Counted from the first letter of the stretch, positions 32,856 through 43,237 are shown. The stretch: 64,000 bases of DNA from Rhynchopus euleeides (GCA_963210315.1 OY723282.1:620001-684000), one strand, 5' to 3'. Numbers and translations are program-made. The notes: a model not told the origin generated them from the letters alone.

Positions 32856-34616
32856 CAGGGGGGGGTCAAATAAACGTACTTAGTACTACTATTCGGCGAA
32901 CGCGCGGGCCTAAATCGACCTCGCCAGAAAATTAATAAATAGTTTGCGAGCGAATAGACGTACTAAGTACGTCTATTCAACTTTTCCTAAAAACGCTGTT
33001 TGCAGGGGCTCTGCGGGGCTGTTTGGTCCACCAGGGGCGCGCTGGCCACTGCTGTCGTCCGTCTCTCACTTCTTCTGCCTTCCGGTCGAGTATCCGCTCT
33101 GTTCTCGTCCTACCACTCGCCCCTCATTTGGTTTCGTACCGTTTTGATTTGTATTGCCCCCCCCCCCCCTGGTTGACATTCTTGTTGAGTTAGTGAAAGC
33201 ATACACAGTTCATCAGAGCTGTCAGCTTCACTGTCGGTGGTTGGTTGGTGCGTTGATGCTTAAAAAAAAGATGTGAAAAAGACAAGCCACAACCAGCACG
33301 CCCCAACTTACTTCTTCTTCAAGTTCTTGGGCTTGCTGGGGCAAGTCTGCATGTTGTGCCCAGGCTTCCTACACCCTTTGCAGAGCCTGCGGTGTTTGTT
33401 GGGAGTCTGGGTGGTCGGGGACGCTGCGCGCTTCTTTTCGGAGGACTGGGAGGACTGGGAAGGCTGTGTCTGTGTGAGAGAGTTCACACGAACCGGCTTC
33501 GCCCATGCCAAGATGCTTGACTGTTGGGTTGGCTGAGACACAACTTTCTTTTGGGTGGACTGCTTCTCTGTGCTCTCTTTTGCCTTCCCGTCCAACCCAG
33601 GTTCAAGGTCCGCACCACCAGCCTCAGGGGATGTTTCTGTGCTTGGTGCGAAGGTGAGGTCCGGACAAAGGGAGCTCTTCACGAACCCGTCCTCCTCACC
33701 CGACACCTTCAGCACGTACCCCATATCCCGCAAGCGCTCGGCTACCAGCGTGCCCTGGCCCGGGCCAGTTGGTTGAAGGAAGGCCGGGGAGCGCATGGCG
33801 GTGGCCCATCCTCGAATATCTTGAACAGGAGGCATTCCATCAGCAGGAGGCACATGAAAGCATCGGACGTCATCATTATGTCGGACACCAGCCGAAGCTA
33901 TTGGCTCTGTTGGTGGATGGTGAAATCTGGGCAGTTGGATTGCGGGTTTGCGGGCGTGTGTTGATCAGTGCTGCACAACAGGAGAGAATGTCAAACAACG
34001 TCAGGGAAGGGGGCTGCGGGGGGTGGGGGGTGGGCTCAGCTGGTCCTCGAAGGCTACATCTATGGTGAGGTGTGTCTGGGGCCATCCGTCCACATCTTCT
34101 CGTTGGTGGTAGGGACTGCGGACGCCGTAGATGAGGAGTCGTTTAATGCGCGCCGCTCTTCAGCAGTGATTTTGACGCCTCTGGACCCCAGGAGTTTGCG
34201 GGTTTCCGGGTTTGCGGTCTTCAGCAGTGGTTCTGATGCCTCTGGACCGCAGGAGTTTGCGGGTTCGCTGGTTTCCCGTCCGTATGTGTCTGAGGGGGGA
34301 TGCCCCGATTCCCTTCGTCACGACATATCTTTGAGCGTAGGTCACTTCCCCCCTCTACGGACCCCGTGCACCCTGGTTCCCCTAAGTGGCACCAATAGAC
34401 CCCGTTGTCCCCATTCCTTGCCCCAAAGTTTGCAGATTTGTGTGTCTCCAAAAAGAAAATCTCAAAAAAAACGAAAAATTTCCCCAAAAAAAAAGGGTGA
34501 AAAGTAAGTACTACTATTCAACGGCCCAACGTGCCCCAGAGCCCCAAAAAAATAAGTACTACTATTCGGCTAAGTACTACTATTCAACTAAGTACGTTTA
34601 TTTGACCCCCCCCCTG
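32856..34616. mobile_element. Inner TIR element with TA target duplication
   Basis: The left end is CAGGGGGGGGTCAAATAAAC followed by GTACTTAGT. The right end is the inverted partner ACTAAGTACGTTTATTTGAC followed by a C run and CTG. TA lies on both sides (32854-32855 and 34617-34618), consistent with the TA duplication of IS630/Tc1/mariner-type elements. TACTACTATTC repeats stand just inside both ends. A minus-strand ORF with a zinc knuckle lies within (33308-33853). The element split the right end of the outer element, so it is the younger insertion. Confidence 0.75.
33308..33853 (-). CDS. Zinc-knuckle protein piece inside the inner TIR element
   Basis: An open frame of up to 181 residues, polar and Ser/Thr/Gln-rich, ends with a CCHC zinc knuckle (CKGCRKPGHNMQTCPSK) and a basic tail. 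A zinc knuckle at the C-terminus recalls the end of some DDE transposases. The catalytic part was not found in frame upstream, so this is probably the last exon or a surviving piece of the transposase. The host role, if any, is unknown. Confidence 0.45.
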   Translation of the reverse strand: MPPADGMPPVQDIRGWATAMRSPAFLQPTGPGQGTLVAERLRDMGYVLKVSGEEDGFVKSSLCPDLTFAPSTETSPEAGGADLEPGLDGKAKESTEKQSTQKKVVSQPTQQSSILAWAKPVRVNSLTQTQPSQSSQSSEKKRAASPTTQTPNKHRRLCKGCRKPGHNMQTCPSKPKNLKKK

Positions 34617-34643
34617 TAAGACCTTTGTCATACCATGCCCCCT

Positions 34644-35287
34644 GTGTATTAAAATAAAAACCCCTTATTCGTGCAAATCTGAAAGGGAAACAAAGAGAAG
34701 AGCCGAAGGGTATTCGTCGATCGCGACAACACCCCACGCGCCTGTCATGAAGCGTGGTGATGTCCTGCAAGGATCTGCACTGGCACAGTTTCCTGCGTTG
34801 TTGCACAACTCTCAAACCCCCCCCCCCCCTCACTCGCAGTGTCAATAAGGTAGGGTGGGTGGTCACGCGGGGGGCAGCTCGGCCTTTAAAAACTACAGCA
34901 ATCACTTTTCCATACACTGGCCTGCAGGGCTCACACCCCACCCACCCCCCCACCCCGCCTTGCATTTCCACATCGTATCTACAGCGGACCAGCGCCGTCA
35001 GCCACTCAAGCCCAGGCTGCGTTCTATAGAGTACATAGGTGTTAACAAGAGGGTGCACACTGCAGCCCACCGCCACCAATTCTATGGGGGGGGGGGGGGG
35101 GGGGGTTTACAAAGAAATACCATCCACCCACACCTCACAACCATTTGGGTTTCTGGCATTTGATATGTGCCAACCCTGGCGGCACATATCACAATCCGCC
35201 GAACTTCCTCTCTGTTCAGTGCAGGGGGGCTACCGAGCGGGGCCCCTCGTGGGGGGTGGCCCCACCCACCTGCCACACAGCGTGCCA
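34644..35287. other. Gene-free stretch
   Basis: No gene is seen. The stretch has a C run near 34810 and a G run near 35086 on the plus strand and no obvious repeat structure. Confidence 0.5.
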
Positions 35288-35345
35288 CACACACGTTAAC
35301 CTGAAACCTTTGTTTAGTGCAGGGGCCGCACCAGGAGAGACACGC
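35288..35345 (-). repeat. Recurrent GT-linked intergenic motif
   Basis: On the minus strand: CCTGGTGCGGCCCCTGCACT, then AAACAAAGG and TTAACGTGTGTG. It lies about 140-200 bases downstream of the stop codon of the basic protein gene. Confidence 0.5.
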
Positions 35346-35487
35346 CTCGACACACGCCCAACCATTTCGGGCAGAGAGGACAAAAGCCACCCAAACACAC
35401 CACCTCCTCCGGCCTATAGAAGAAGAAATCACCCAACCCACCCCACTCCACTCCACCCCCTCTCAGCAACACCACACAACACCCCCC

Positions 35488-36792
35488 CTAGAATATCCTG
35501 TGTGTGATCGGATCGGTGTGGGGTGAAGGCCTGTAGGTCGAAGACATGGCACGTCCGACTCTGGGGGTGTCAGGCGTCCCGCTTGCAGGGCGGGGGCTAC
35601 CGGGCCGCGTGTGGTGCAGCCCGAGAAAAGGGTCGCACTGCGTCCCAAACCCCTCTGCCCTCACGCTGTGTATGTCGCTCCGGTATACATCCGACGGGCC
35701 AGGCTTCTTATGGTGGGTCGCCTGAAACCTCCGCTCCGGCATCTCAAAGGGCGGCGCCCCCTCCATATGCACCTTCGCCGTCCGCAGCTTAGGCATCGGA
35801 CCCGTGTCATTCAAACTCCCATTCCCGAAGGACGCCGCAGGTGGGTTATACCGCTTCCCGCCACCCCCACCCCCACCACCCGCCTTCGGGCTCTCCCCAG
35901 CACACCCCCCGGGCAACGGGAGGCTCGACGAACGCGCTGCGAAGCTGTTCGGCGTCATGCCCCTGCCCCGCCTGGAGTGCTCCTGCGAGTCGCCCTCGAA
36001 GCGGTTGCCTTGTGAGGCGCGCCGCTCAGGAGATGCCATATACCTGGGCCCGGATGCGCCGCGCAGCTTCCCCACCGGGGCCATATAGGAGGGGGAGTGG
36101 AAAATCTCGCTGGGCGCACCGCAGTCGGGGTCGTGCGCCGTCAGCGCGCCGGAATCGCGGGAGGCGGGGCTCTGCCCCCGGCCCCTCCCTGTCGCCCTGG
36201 CATTCAGCTCCGCGCTCGTCCGGTGCCGCGGGGTGCCGGGCTGCGACCCGCCGCCGCCACCGCGGCCCGGCTCCGGGGCTGCCGCCTTGGCGCGCCGGTC
36301 CGCCTGCTCGCGGTGCGGGGACCCGACACGCCGCTTCGTGGTGTCGATGAGGGGTCTCTCCCTCCCGGCAGACCCGAGGCTGTGCGAGCGGTAGGCGACC
36401 CGCTTGCCGGGCCTGCCCTCAGAGGGGAACAGGCTGCCGGTGGTGCTGGCGGCGGCGGAGGCGGCGCCGGCGCGCGGGCCGGAGGGGGATTCGCGGTATA
36501 TCGCAACGGCCTGCCTGCCGGTGCGCCTCGGGGGTTCGATGTCGGCGCGGAGCCCGTGTGACCCTGTGGTGATGACGCCGGCGTGGCGCTGGGCGCCGGC
36601 GGGGCGGCGCTTCGGCGACGCATTGAGGTCGAGGGGCCCTTTCCCTTCGGCCCGCTTCTGCTCCAGCGCCGCGTTGCCCCAGGTGCTGGCGGGGCGGGGC
36701 TCCCGCTCCGAGCGGCGGTCGTGGCGGATCTCGCGCCGCAGGCCTGCCACAAGGCTCTCGCGACGGCGTGCGTCGCCCCCCCGGTCAGACAT
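35488..36792 (-). CDS. Basic, disordered protein of unknown function
   Basis: The protein has 434 residues and starts at the ATG at 36792 (MSDRGGDARRRE). The frame is open further upstream, but only with non-ATG codons and across an acceptor-like tract. The composition is Arg, Gly, Ser and Pro-rich throughout, with a Gly run near residue 310. No hydrophobic segment, fold or known domain is visible. Repeated short motifs such as PRYMASPERR and SPSYMAPVG suggest phosphorylation or cytoskeletal association, but that is speculation. Very GC-rich codon use matches its neighbours. Coding status is supported by the single long frame, the acceptor and its place in the minus-strand array. Confidence 0.6.
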   Translation of the reverse strand: MSDRGGDARRRESLVAGLRREIRHDRRSEREPRPASTWGNAALEQKRAEGKGPLDLNASPKRRPAGAQRHAGVITTGSHGLRADIEPPRRTGRQAVAIYRESPSGPRAGAASAAASTTGSLFPSEGRPGKRVAYRSHSLGSAGRERPLIDTTKRRVGSPHREQADRRAKAAAPEPGRGGGGGSQPGTPRHRTSAELNARATGRGRGQSPASRDSGALTAHDPDCGAPSEIFHSPSYMAPVGKLRGASGPRYMASPERRASQGNRFEGDSQEHSRRGRGMTPNSFAARSSSLPLPGGCAGESPKAGGGGGGGGKRYNPPAASFGNGSLNDTGPMPKLRTAKVHMEGAPPFEMPERRFQATHHKKPGPSDVYRSDIHSVRAEGFGTQCDPFLGLHHTRPGSPRPASGTPDTPRVGRAMSSTYRPSPHTDPITHRIF

Positions 36793-36884
36793 GGTGGGGT
36801 GGGCGCGAGGGGGGATGCGGGAGTGAGAGTGTGTGCGGCACAGAGAGGCCCAACTCCCCACTCCCCGACGGGGCTTCCCCACCG

Positions 36885-36920
36885 CTGCAAGGGGTGGGGT
36901 GTGTGTGGGGGTGTGGCAGC
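36885..36920 (-). promoter_or_regulatory. Predicted trans-splice acceptor of the basic protein gene
   Basis: The minus strand reads CCACACCCCCACACACACCC, then CACCCCTTGCAG ending at 36885, 92 bases before the ATG. It excludes the longer non-ATG extension of the frame. Confidence 0.6.
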
Positions 36921-37400
36921 GGGCATTGCGTCAAAGGGCAGGGTGTTGTTTAGGCATGCTCTCCGCTGAATCTCAAGAGTTGCGCGTGTGTGGTGTGCGC
37001 GCAAGAGGTGGGGTGTGGGGGGGGGGGGATGAACGCTTTTGGCGCAAACCGCACCTGCAGACAGACGGGAGGTAGGGGGGGAAGGGGGTCTCGCCTCCGC
37101 TGTGGGAAACAAAACCGTTGCTGTCGTTCCGGTCTTTGTGTGTGTGCGCCTGCCCCTAACGCCTGTCTCTGTGCGCGCGGCGGCGCATTTTTTTTTGAAT
37201 AGATACACCCTGCGCAGGGCACACCCGATGCCACACCAGGCGCCTCGGGGCATCACACAGGCCTACTGCCAGGATATGCCAACCCACCCCGCACACCCTC
37301 TCCCAATCCCAACGTGGTGGGCCGTCAAAGCCGACCTCTGGGGTAGAGACTTTGGTTCGCAGGGGAGAATACCTGGCTGCTACACTGCGGCGACAAAGAG

Positions 37401-40400
37401 TTGGGGCTTGGGACGAATGTGCGCAGTCATCCGATGCGAAGGACGGCTCACTCACAGCCTGGCCAAAACACACACACACACACGTGCCAATACACCGGCC
37501 TCGCGGTGCAATGTGCGGGATGGACGGCGGCCTCTCTCAGAGCAGCTGTAGTCGAAGCCCTGGGACAGGACGCCGAGAGGCGAGCAACCTACGCGCCCGA
37601 TATAGATGACCCCCGGGCACCCCCGTCCTACGACGACTACATCGCGGCGCAGGCACAGAGCGGGGTCTACGGGGACGGGGCTACACTCAGGGTAGCGGCT
37701 GAGGTGTTGGGGGCCCAGGTGTGGGTACTCGGCACTACGGATAGGCTGTACCTGGGGCGCGTCGGGTCAGGCGACAAAGTGATATGCCTCACGTGGAGGC
37801 CCTTCCACTACGACGTGCTGCGCATCCCCCTCACGCTAGCCAGGGAGTTAGCAGCCTCCACCACAAACAGATGGAAACTCCCCACCGCGACTCCCACCCC
37901 TCCTCCAGTAGCTCCAACCGCAACCGCTGCTACCACAATCTCCCCGTTACGCGGCCCTGCTCCCAGGCCGCCGCCGCGACGCCCCGCGCCGCGGCCAGCG
38001 TCTCCTGGGGTACTCAGGGTGGCGTCAGCCAACGTCACGTCGCTGTCAACCCACTTGTGTGATGTGGCGGACCTGAAGGCAGACGTTGTGGCCCTGCAAG
38101 AAACACGTGTCCCGGACCCCAGCAAGGGCACGCTCAGCAGCTACTTCGCGGCCCACGGCTGGTCCATGCACTGGGGTAAGGGCATGCCCAAGGTCAAGGG
38201 GGCCAATGGCTACGAGCAGACCCGACCCGGAGGAGTGGCAGTCATGGCAAAAGAGGGCCTGGTAGCGCAAGTGGTGCAACCGAAGACCAAGCTGGAAAAG
38301 AAGCTGCATGACAGTACCCGCCTGGTACACGTGGTGCTCGCAACCAGTAACGGCAAGACAGCGCTCCACATCCTGTGCGTTTATGGTCACTCTGGGATGG
38401 AGGTGCGAGTGCAGCGGGAGACCCTCCTGCAGGAGGCGCTGGACCTCGCAGCCGGCCTGGGGCAGGTGCCCGTGTTGCTGCTGGGGGACCTCAACACCAA
38501 CCCGGAGACCAGTGCCGTCCTATCCCAGGCCTGCCGGGTGGGTGGTTGGACCGATGCGGCGGTCTCATACGCAGAGCTGAAACAGCAGGAAGTTCGGAAC
38601 ACCTGCTGGGCATCGAAGGAAGGCACCAGACTGGACATCTGCCTGCTGAACCCCTGCGCGGCGCCGGCCTTGCGCTCCGTCGAGGTGGCAGAAAAGGGCG
38701 AATACGGCATCCCCACGCACTGCCCGCTCTTCGTCGACCTCGATCTCGCCGCCTTCCGCCGACCGAAGCAAATCTGCATCCTCCCCGCCCCCTTTCCTAA
38801 GTGCAGGCCCACGCTCGGGGGCGCTGCCGCCAGAGAGGTGCTGCTGGATGTGCTAACCGCAGAGGAAACGAAAGAGGGTGCAACAGGAGCGCAACTCCTC
38901 CGCCGGGCCTCAGCCTGCAGCGAGAACTTCCTGAAGCGTGTCCACGTGGGCCAACTCGGAAGGCAGGAAACGGCGTACACGGGCAGGGCGGAGGGTTACC
39001 ACATGCAGCGGTCGAGGGTGGCCACCAAACACCGCCCCGCCTCCGCCCGAGGAGCGGGCGACAAGAACACCCGGGCGAAGGACAAGCTGTTGGGGAACCT
39101 CCGGACCCTCATCCTGGAGGGCCGCCACCGACTGCTGGAGTCTGCGCCATACCCCCCCACACCCAACGAAGAGCACGCCTGGAGCGCTGCGAAGAAGCGG
39201 CTGAAGGGAGGGGGCCTTCCCCCGGGGCTGGAGGCGGCGCTGGCGGGCACCACCTCACAACTGCCGGACCTCGAGACGATGGAGATGGCCCTTGTCGCCC
39301 TGGAGGGATCTCAGCGAGGCATGTTCGACGCGCTCCGCGACGAAAGACTCCGCACGTGGAAGGCGAGGATGCAGAAGGCCTGGACGCAGGAGGCGGGGAT
39401 AGTGTTCTCGTACCTCGCAGACCGCTTCTGCGCCCCTACCACCTTCATGCGCCGCGAGGATGGCTCCTTCACGGCCTGCCCCAAGGAGGCGGATGAACTG
39501 CTGAGGAGCGATACTGCGTGGGGGGGCTACTTCCGGAAGTATGCGACGACGCCTGAGCCTCGCTGGGACACCTTCCGACAGAGGTACAGCGACTTCCTCC
39601 CTGACCCGGCCGAGATGGAGTGTAAGACCATTACGGCAGAAGACGTTGGGACAGCGCTGGCTAAAATGTCTACATCCACCTCGCCGGGCCTACACGGCTG
39701 GAGGGTGCACGAGCTGCGGCAACTCCCAGGGGACCTCCTCAAGTTGTTCGCGGAGGTGTTCAATGAGGTCGAGAGATCGGGCGAATGGCCGGAGCAGCTG
39801 ATGCACGCCATGATTTGCCTCATTCCCAAGCCCGGCAGCTCAGGTGAGCCGCTGTCGCAGCGCCCCATCAGCATCACTTCCGTGCTGTACAGGGTGTGGG
39901 CAGCAATCCGAGTGAAGCCTGCGCTGAAGTGGCTGGAGAGCATTGCGCCTGAGGACTTGCACGGATGCAGACCTGGCCACGGCGCGGAGGACCTCATCTG
40001 GCACCTGGCAGCACGGATCGAAGAGGCCCACCTCACAGGACAGCCACTGTACGGTGTCGCCCTAGACTTTAAGAAATGCTTCGACACGGTGCCGATTGAC
40101 CTGACCTTCTGTCTAGCTGCGGAGCTCGGCTTCGACGGCCGAGTCCTGCGCACCCTGCGGGCAGCGTACGGGTCAATGCAGCGGCACTTCCGGGTAAGCG
40201 GCACTATCGGGGAGGGCTTCCTGCCAACCAACGGCATCATGCAGGGCTGCCCCATTAGCGTCGTGCTGATCAACGTGCTGGTGGGTGTATGGATGCGCAT
40301 GGCGGAGCACCGGCAGGGCACGAGGGCGTTGTCGTTTGTGGACGATGTGTACGCGGTGACCCCCAGCCCGGGGACCTTGCAAGCAGTGGTGGATGACTCT

Positions 40401-43200
40401 GCAGATTTCTCCCACGATACCGGGATGGTAATATGCGCAGAGGTCAAGTCACATGTCTTCTCGACGTCCCCCGAGCCGTTGACCCCGATAGTCTACCGGA
40501 CACGGGACGGCACGGCTACCCCCCTTCGACAGCGCGATAGCTTCGACTGCCTCGGGGCCATGCTGCATGCGCGCCCGCTCGAGGGACCCGAGGTGCCCAA
40601 ATCGGAGCGCGTCGCCCGCCGAAAAGAGGGCGCAGAGCAGAACCTGCGCAGGACCTCGGCACTGCCCCTACCGGTGCAGTGGAAGGGGCAGGCAGCAGCG
40701 ATGACAGCGGGGTCCAGGCTCTACTACGACGCCCTGGTCACCCGCTGGGAGGACGCCGACATCAGGCGATGGAGGGGGCTCTTCGTCGCCGCGCTGTGGT
40801 CCGGACCCCCCCGCAGGGCGCGGGAGGCTGTGCTGGATGTCCTCCACCATGCACATCGGGTGGACCCCGCCGTCGCCCCCCGCTACCGGCAGATCACCAC
40901 CTGGGCCATGCAGGTCAAGAAGTGGGGCCGCTGCAGGGTTCTGTCTGAGACGGCTTGGGATAGCAGAGTGAGGCTTACAGGGACAGGCCCCTTCGCGCTT
41001 TTCCGAGCGGCCCTTCGGTGGATAGGATGGAGCTGGAGCACGGCGACCACCCTATCTTACACTGATGAAGCGGGACGGAGCATAGTCTTCGACCCCACCG
41101 CAGCAACAACGAGCGGATGGGGGATCTTCGCTCATGACCTCCGCCAGGCCCTACGTACACAGGTGGCCAAGGCGCTGGCTGGTCGTCGTGACGACTTTGC
41201 GGGCGCTCAGCACGGCATCGACGGGCAAGCCACACGCTGCGTCCTGGAGGGAGAGGGCGCCGCGGTCACGGGATACCAACGGGGCCTCCTTCGTTCCGTC
41301 ATTGCAGGGGCGGTGCCTGTCCGAGGGCGCACGGGGCAGGGCGGGATCTGCCGATACTGCAACGCAGGCACCCCCGAGACGGTGATGCACCTATGGTGGG
41401 AGTGCTCCGCGTGGGACCCAATCCGACAAAACCACCCCATTACGGCTGTGGACCGGTCAACCTGGCCACCTTGCTTGGCGTTATGCGGGGTGGCGCCCGC
41501 CTTTAGACACGGCATCCCGGAGGACAGGCAGCCCCTGCCACTATCCTTCGCACGCAGGGTGGATATAGTGGCGCAGCTGCACCGCTACTTCATTGCAATC
41601 CTCTTGGCGCGGCAGGAGAAAGATGGACTGCTCGACCGCTCCGCGCGCCACCACCGCACCCTTCACTATCCATGGGGGTGGTGCACACCCAACCCCGAAC
41701 AGGCCTGCATCCCTGTGCGGGCGCCGTCCACTGTCAAACAGACGTGGGGCAAGCGCCCCCCGGAGCTGTGGGTGGCCCTCTGCGACTGGCTGCGGGGCCT
41801 GAAATGGGGGCCGCAGGGAGGGGAGCACACCGTGACCCTCATGGAGTTGGCTGTCGACTTCGAGCTGTCGACCGGCCTCACCCTCCCAGAAGTCGAAACG
41901 CGCCGCATCCGCCCCCACACACCTGACCCCCCTGAGAGGGGGCCGCGGGAGGCCCGCCCACGCATCCCCGAGGGCGCATCCCCGGGGCTCACCCTCTACT
42001 TCGACGGCGGAGCAAGGGACAACGGCACCCCCTTCGCCCTGGCGGGTGCAGGTGCGGTGCTCTACCGAGACGGCCTCAAGGTGTCGGAAGAGATCCTCCC
42101 TCTGCTGAACGTACGCAGCAACAACATCGCTGAGTACGAAGGGGTTCGGGCGGGCCTACGGCTGCTCAGAAGGGGCGACCCGCCCCCTGAGGGGAACGTT
42201 ACGGTGCGGGGTGACTCGCAGGTGGTGCTGCGACACCTAAAAGGGGAAGCGGTTTGCCGCGATAAATCCCTCCGCCCCCTCTTCCTCAGCACGGCACGGC
42301 TGGCTGCCGACCTCGGGCCCCGGATCACCCTTACGTATGAGCACGTGAAAAGGGAACTCAACGTCGATGCGGACGCCCTGAGCAACGCCGCCATGGACGA
42401 GGCTGAGAGGCAGGGGGAGACCTCGCAGGAGCAGCTGCGGCAGGACTTCGCAGCCTTCCAGAAGAGCATCCTGGGCAAGGCTCACTCGTTGAGGCAGCTC
42501 TGCGAGGTGGTGCGCAAGACTTCCAAGCAACCATGGCACTGTGGCCACACTGCGAGCTCCACTGTCCTCACCGCGATCGGGGGAACCGTGGCAGGGGGCC
42601 TGTCCAGGAGAGCCCAGCTCAGCCCAGCCACCGAGTCGGTGATGCGCAGCCTCCAAGCGCACACGGCAGGCCCGGGCTTGAACCAGCGGGACACAGCCTT
42701 CCACTCCCGCGGCATGGCGTGGGCCGCAACCTTCGCACCGCAGCCCCACTACCCAGAGGGGTGGCAGCAAGCGGCCCAGCAATGGACTGCCAGCAGCCGG
42801 CAAGCCAACGCCCGGACAGGACGGTCATGGGAACGACGGGGCGCTGCTCCCCGGACTGCCCCCCCTGGAGCCAGACGGAACGCGAAGATGCTTACCTGCG
42901 CTCTGCACTGGAAACCCCGCTGCGTGGACTGCCGGCGCCGGCGCCTCTCGGAAGAGGACTGCTGCCGGGACCACCACGGGAAGAACGACGGCTTGCAAGT
43001 CACCATGGAATTTTGCAAGACGCATCGCATGGGCCGGTGCGGGGACTGCCACAGCAGTGCGAAATCACTCACACACTGTTGCGGCACGCACCACGCTGGC
43101 TATGCCTCACGCCCTCCTCGGAGTGGCACTGAGTTGGCCCCACACTCTAACCCGAGTGGGGCATCCGCTGTGACGTAGGGGTGGGCGGGGAGTGGGCACA
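37401..43200 (+). mobile_element. Full-length-looking LINE (non-LTR retrotransposon)
   Basis: The element carries one long ORF and lies on the strand opposite to the host genes, between the basic protein and ATG6. Neither end is sharp. I found no poly(A) tail and no certain target duplication, so the limits are those of the open frame plus a short 3' margin. A second, diverged copy begins at 61601 and a distant truncated relative lies at 6207-9156. Confidence 0.85.
37434..43178 (+). CDS. LINE polyprotein: OTU-like, APE endonuclease, RT, zinc finger, RNase H
   Basis: An uninterrupted 1914-residue frame; the first ATG is at 37434. Residues about 25-135 resemble an OTU cysteine protease (SGVYGDGATLRVAAEVLGAQ and a later FHYDVL), with a possible catalytic Cys in VQCAGW but no clear DG before it. 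The EEP/APE endonuclease spans about 194-430 (VASANVTSL, LQETRVPD, LLGDLNTNPE, THCPLFVDL). RT spans about 700-1050, with ALDFKKCFDTVP and FVDD in place of the usual FADD. A CRYC-x9-H-x4-C finger lies near 1305. RNase H lies at about 1518-1650, with its acids in YFDGGARDNG, NIAEYE, RGDSQ and VDADALSNA. A Cys/His-rich tail (about 1820-1895) ends the protein. The enzyme copies its own RNA into DNA at a nicked target. OTU plus APE plus RNase H recalls Dualen/RandI-type elements; clade assignment is inference. Confidence 0.9.
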   Translation: MRRTAHSQPGQNTHTHTCQYTGLAVQCAGWTAASLRAAVVEALGQDAERRATYAPDIDDPRAPPSYDDYIAAQAQSGVYGDGATLRVAAEVLGAQVWVLGTTDRLYLGRVGSGDKVICLTWRPFHYDVLRIPLTLARELAASTTNRWKLPTATPTPPPVAPTATAATTISPLRGPAPRPPPRRPAPRPASPGVLRVASANVTSLSTHLCDVADLKADVVALQETRVPDPSKGTLSSYFAAHGWSMHWGKGMPKVKGANGYEQTRPGGVAVMAKEGLVAQVVQPKTKLEKKLHDSTRLVHVVLATSNGKTALHILCVYGHSGMEVRVQRETLLQEALDLAAGLGQVPVLLLGDLNTNPETSAVLSQACRVGGWTDAAVSYAELKQQEVRNTCWASKEGTRLDICLLNPCAAPALRSVEVAEKGEYGIPTHCPLFVDLDLAAFRRPKQICILPAPFPKCRPTLGGAAAREVLLDVLTAEETKEGATGAQLLRRASACSENFLKRVHVGQLGRQETAYTGRAEGYHMQRSRVATKHRPASARGAGDKNTRAKDKLLGNLRTLILEGRHRLLESAPYPPTPNEEHAWSAAKKRLKGGGLPPGLEAALAGTTSQLPDLETMEMALVALEGSQRGMFDALRDERLRTWKARMQKAWTQEAGIVFSYLADRFCAPTTFMRREDGSFTACPKEADELLRSDTAWGGYFRKYATTPEPRWDTFRQRYSDFLPDPAEMECKTITAEDVGTALAKMSTSTSPGLHGWRVHELRQLPGDLLKLFAEVFNEVERSGEWPEQLMHAMICLIPKPGSSGEPLSQRPISITSVLYRVWAAIRVKPALKWLESIAPEDLHGCRPGHGAEDLIWHLAARIEEAHLTGQPLYGVALDFKKCFDTVPIDLTFCLAAELGFDGRVLRTLRAAYGSMQRHFRVSGTIGEGFLPTNGIMQGCPISVVLINVLVGVWMRMAEHRQGTRALSFVDDVYAVTPSPGTLQAVVDDSADFSHDTGMVICAEVKSHVFSTSPEPLTPIVYRTRDGTATPLRQRDSFDCLGAMLHARPLEGPEVPKSERVARRKEGAEQNLRRTSALPLPVQWKGQAAAMTAGSRLYYDALVTRWEDADIRRWRGLFVAALWSGPPRRAREAVLDVLHHAHRVDPAVAPRYRQITTWAMQVKKWGRCRVLSETAWDSRVRLTGTGPFALFRAALRWIGWSWSTATTLSYTDEAGRSIVFDPTAATTSGWGIFAHDLRQALRTQVAKALAGRRDDFAGAQHGIDGQATRCVLEGEGAAVTGYQRGLLRSVIAGAVPVRGRTGQGGICRYCNAGTPETVMHLWWECSAWDPIRQNHPITAVDRSTWPPCLALCGVAPAFRHGIPEDRQPLPLSFARRVDIVAQLHRYFIAILLARQEKDGLLDRSARHHRTLHYPWGWCTPNPEQACIPVRAPSTVKQTWGKRPPELWVALCDWLRGLKWGPQGGEHTVTLMELAVDFELSTGLTLPEVETRRIRPHTPDPPERGPREARPRIPEGASPGLTLYFDGGARDNGTPFALAGAGAVLYRDGLKVSEEILPLLNVRSNNIAEYEGVRAGLRLLRRGDPPPEGNVTVRGDSQVVLRHLKGEAVCRDKSLRPLFLSTARLAADLGPRITLTYEHVKRELNVDADALSNAAMDEAERQGETSQEQLRQDFAAFQKSILGKAHSLRQLCEVVRKTSKQPWHCGHTASSTVLTAIGGTVAGGLSRRAQLSPATESVMRSLQAHTAGPGLNQRDTAFHSRGMAWAATFAPQPHYPEGWQQAAQQWTASSRQANARTGRSWERRGAAPRTAPPGARRNAKMLTCALHWKPRCVDCRRRRLSEEDCCRDHHGKNDGLQVTMEFCKTHRMGRCGDCHSSAKSLTHCCGTHHAGYASRPPRSGTELAPHSNPSGASAVT

Positions 43201-43237
43201 GATCCGCGCAGGGTTACCCACTTAAAACCACTATCAC

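Larger units (their letters stand above)
30921..34637. mobile_element. Outer TIR element (CATGGTATGACAAAG ends)
   Basis: The left end CATGGTATGACAAAGATCTT and the right end AAGACCTTTGTCATACCATG are inverted repeats with one mismatch over the first 20 bases. CCCCCT flanks both sides directly (30915-30920 and 34638-34643), a likely 6-base target duplication. The left 200 bases are rich in TTTCTTAAGACGTC-type repeats and a perfect hairpin. Non-coding or decayed material fills 31.3-32.8 kb. A second TIR element (32856-34616) sits inside, next to the right end; without it this element is about 1.95 kb. No intact transposase was found and the superfamily is unknown. Confidence 0.75.

Noticed and set aside
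36793-36882. N-terminal extension of the basic protein ORF
   Set aside because: It begins with a GTG codon and the region before it holds the predicted acceptor; the ATG at 36792 is the simpler start.
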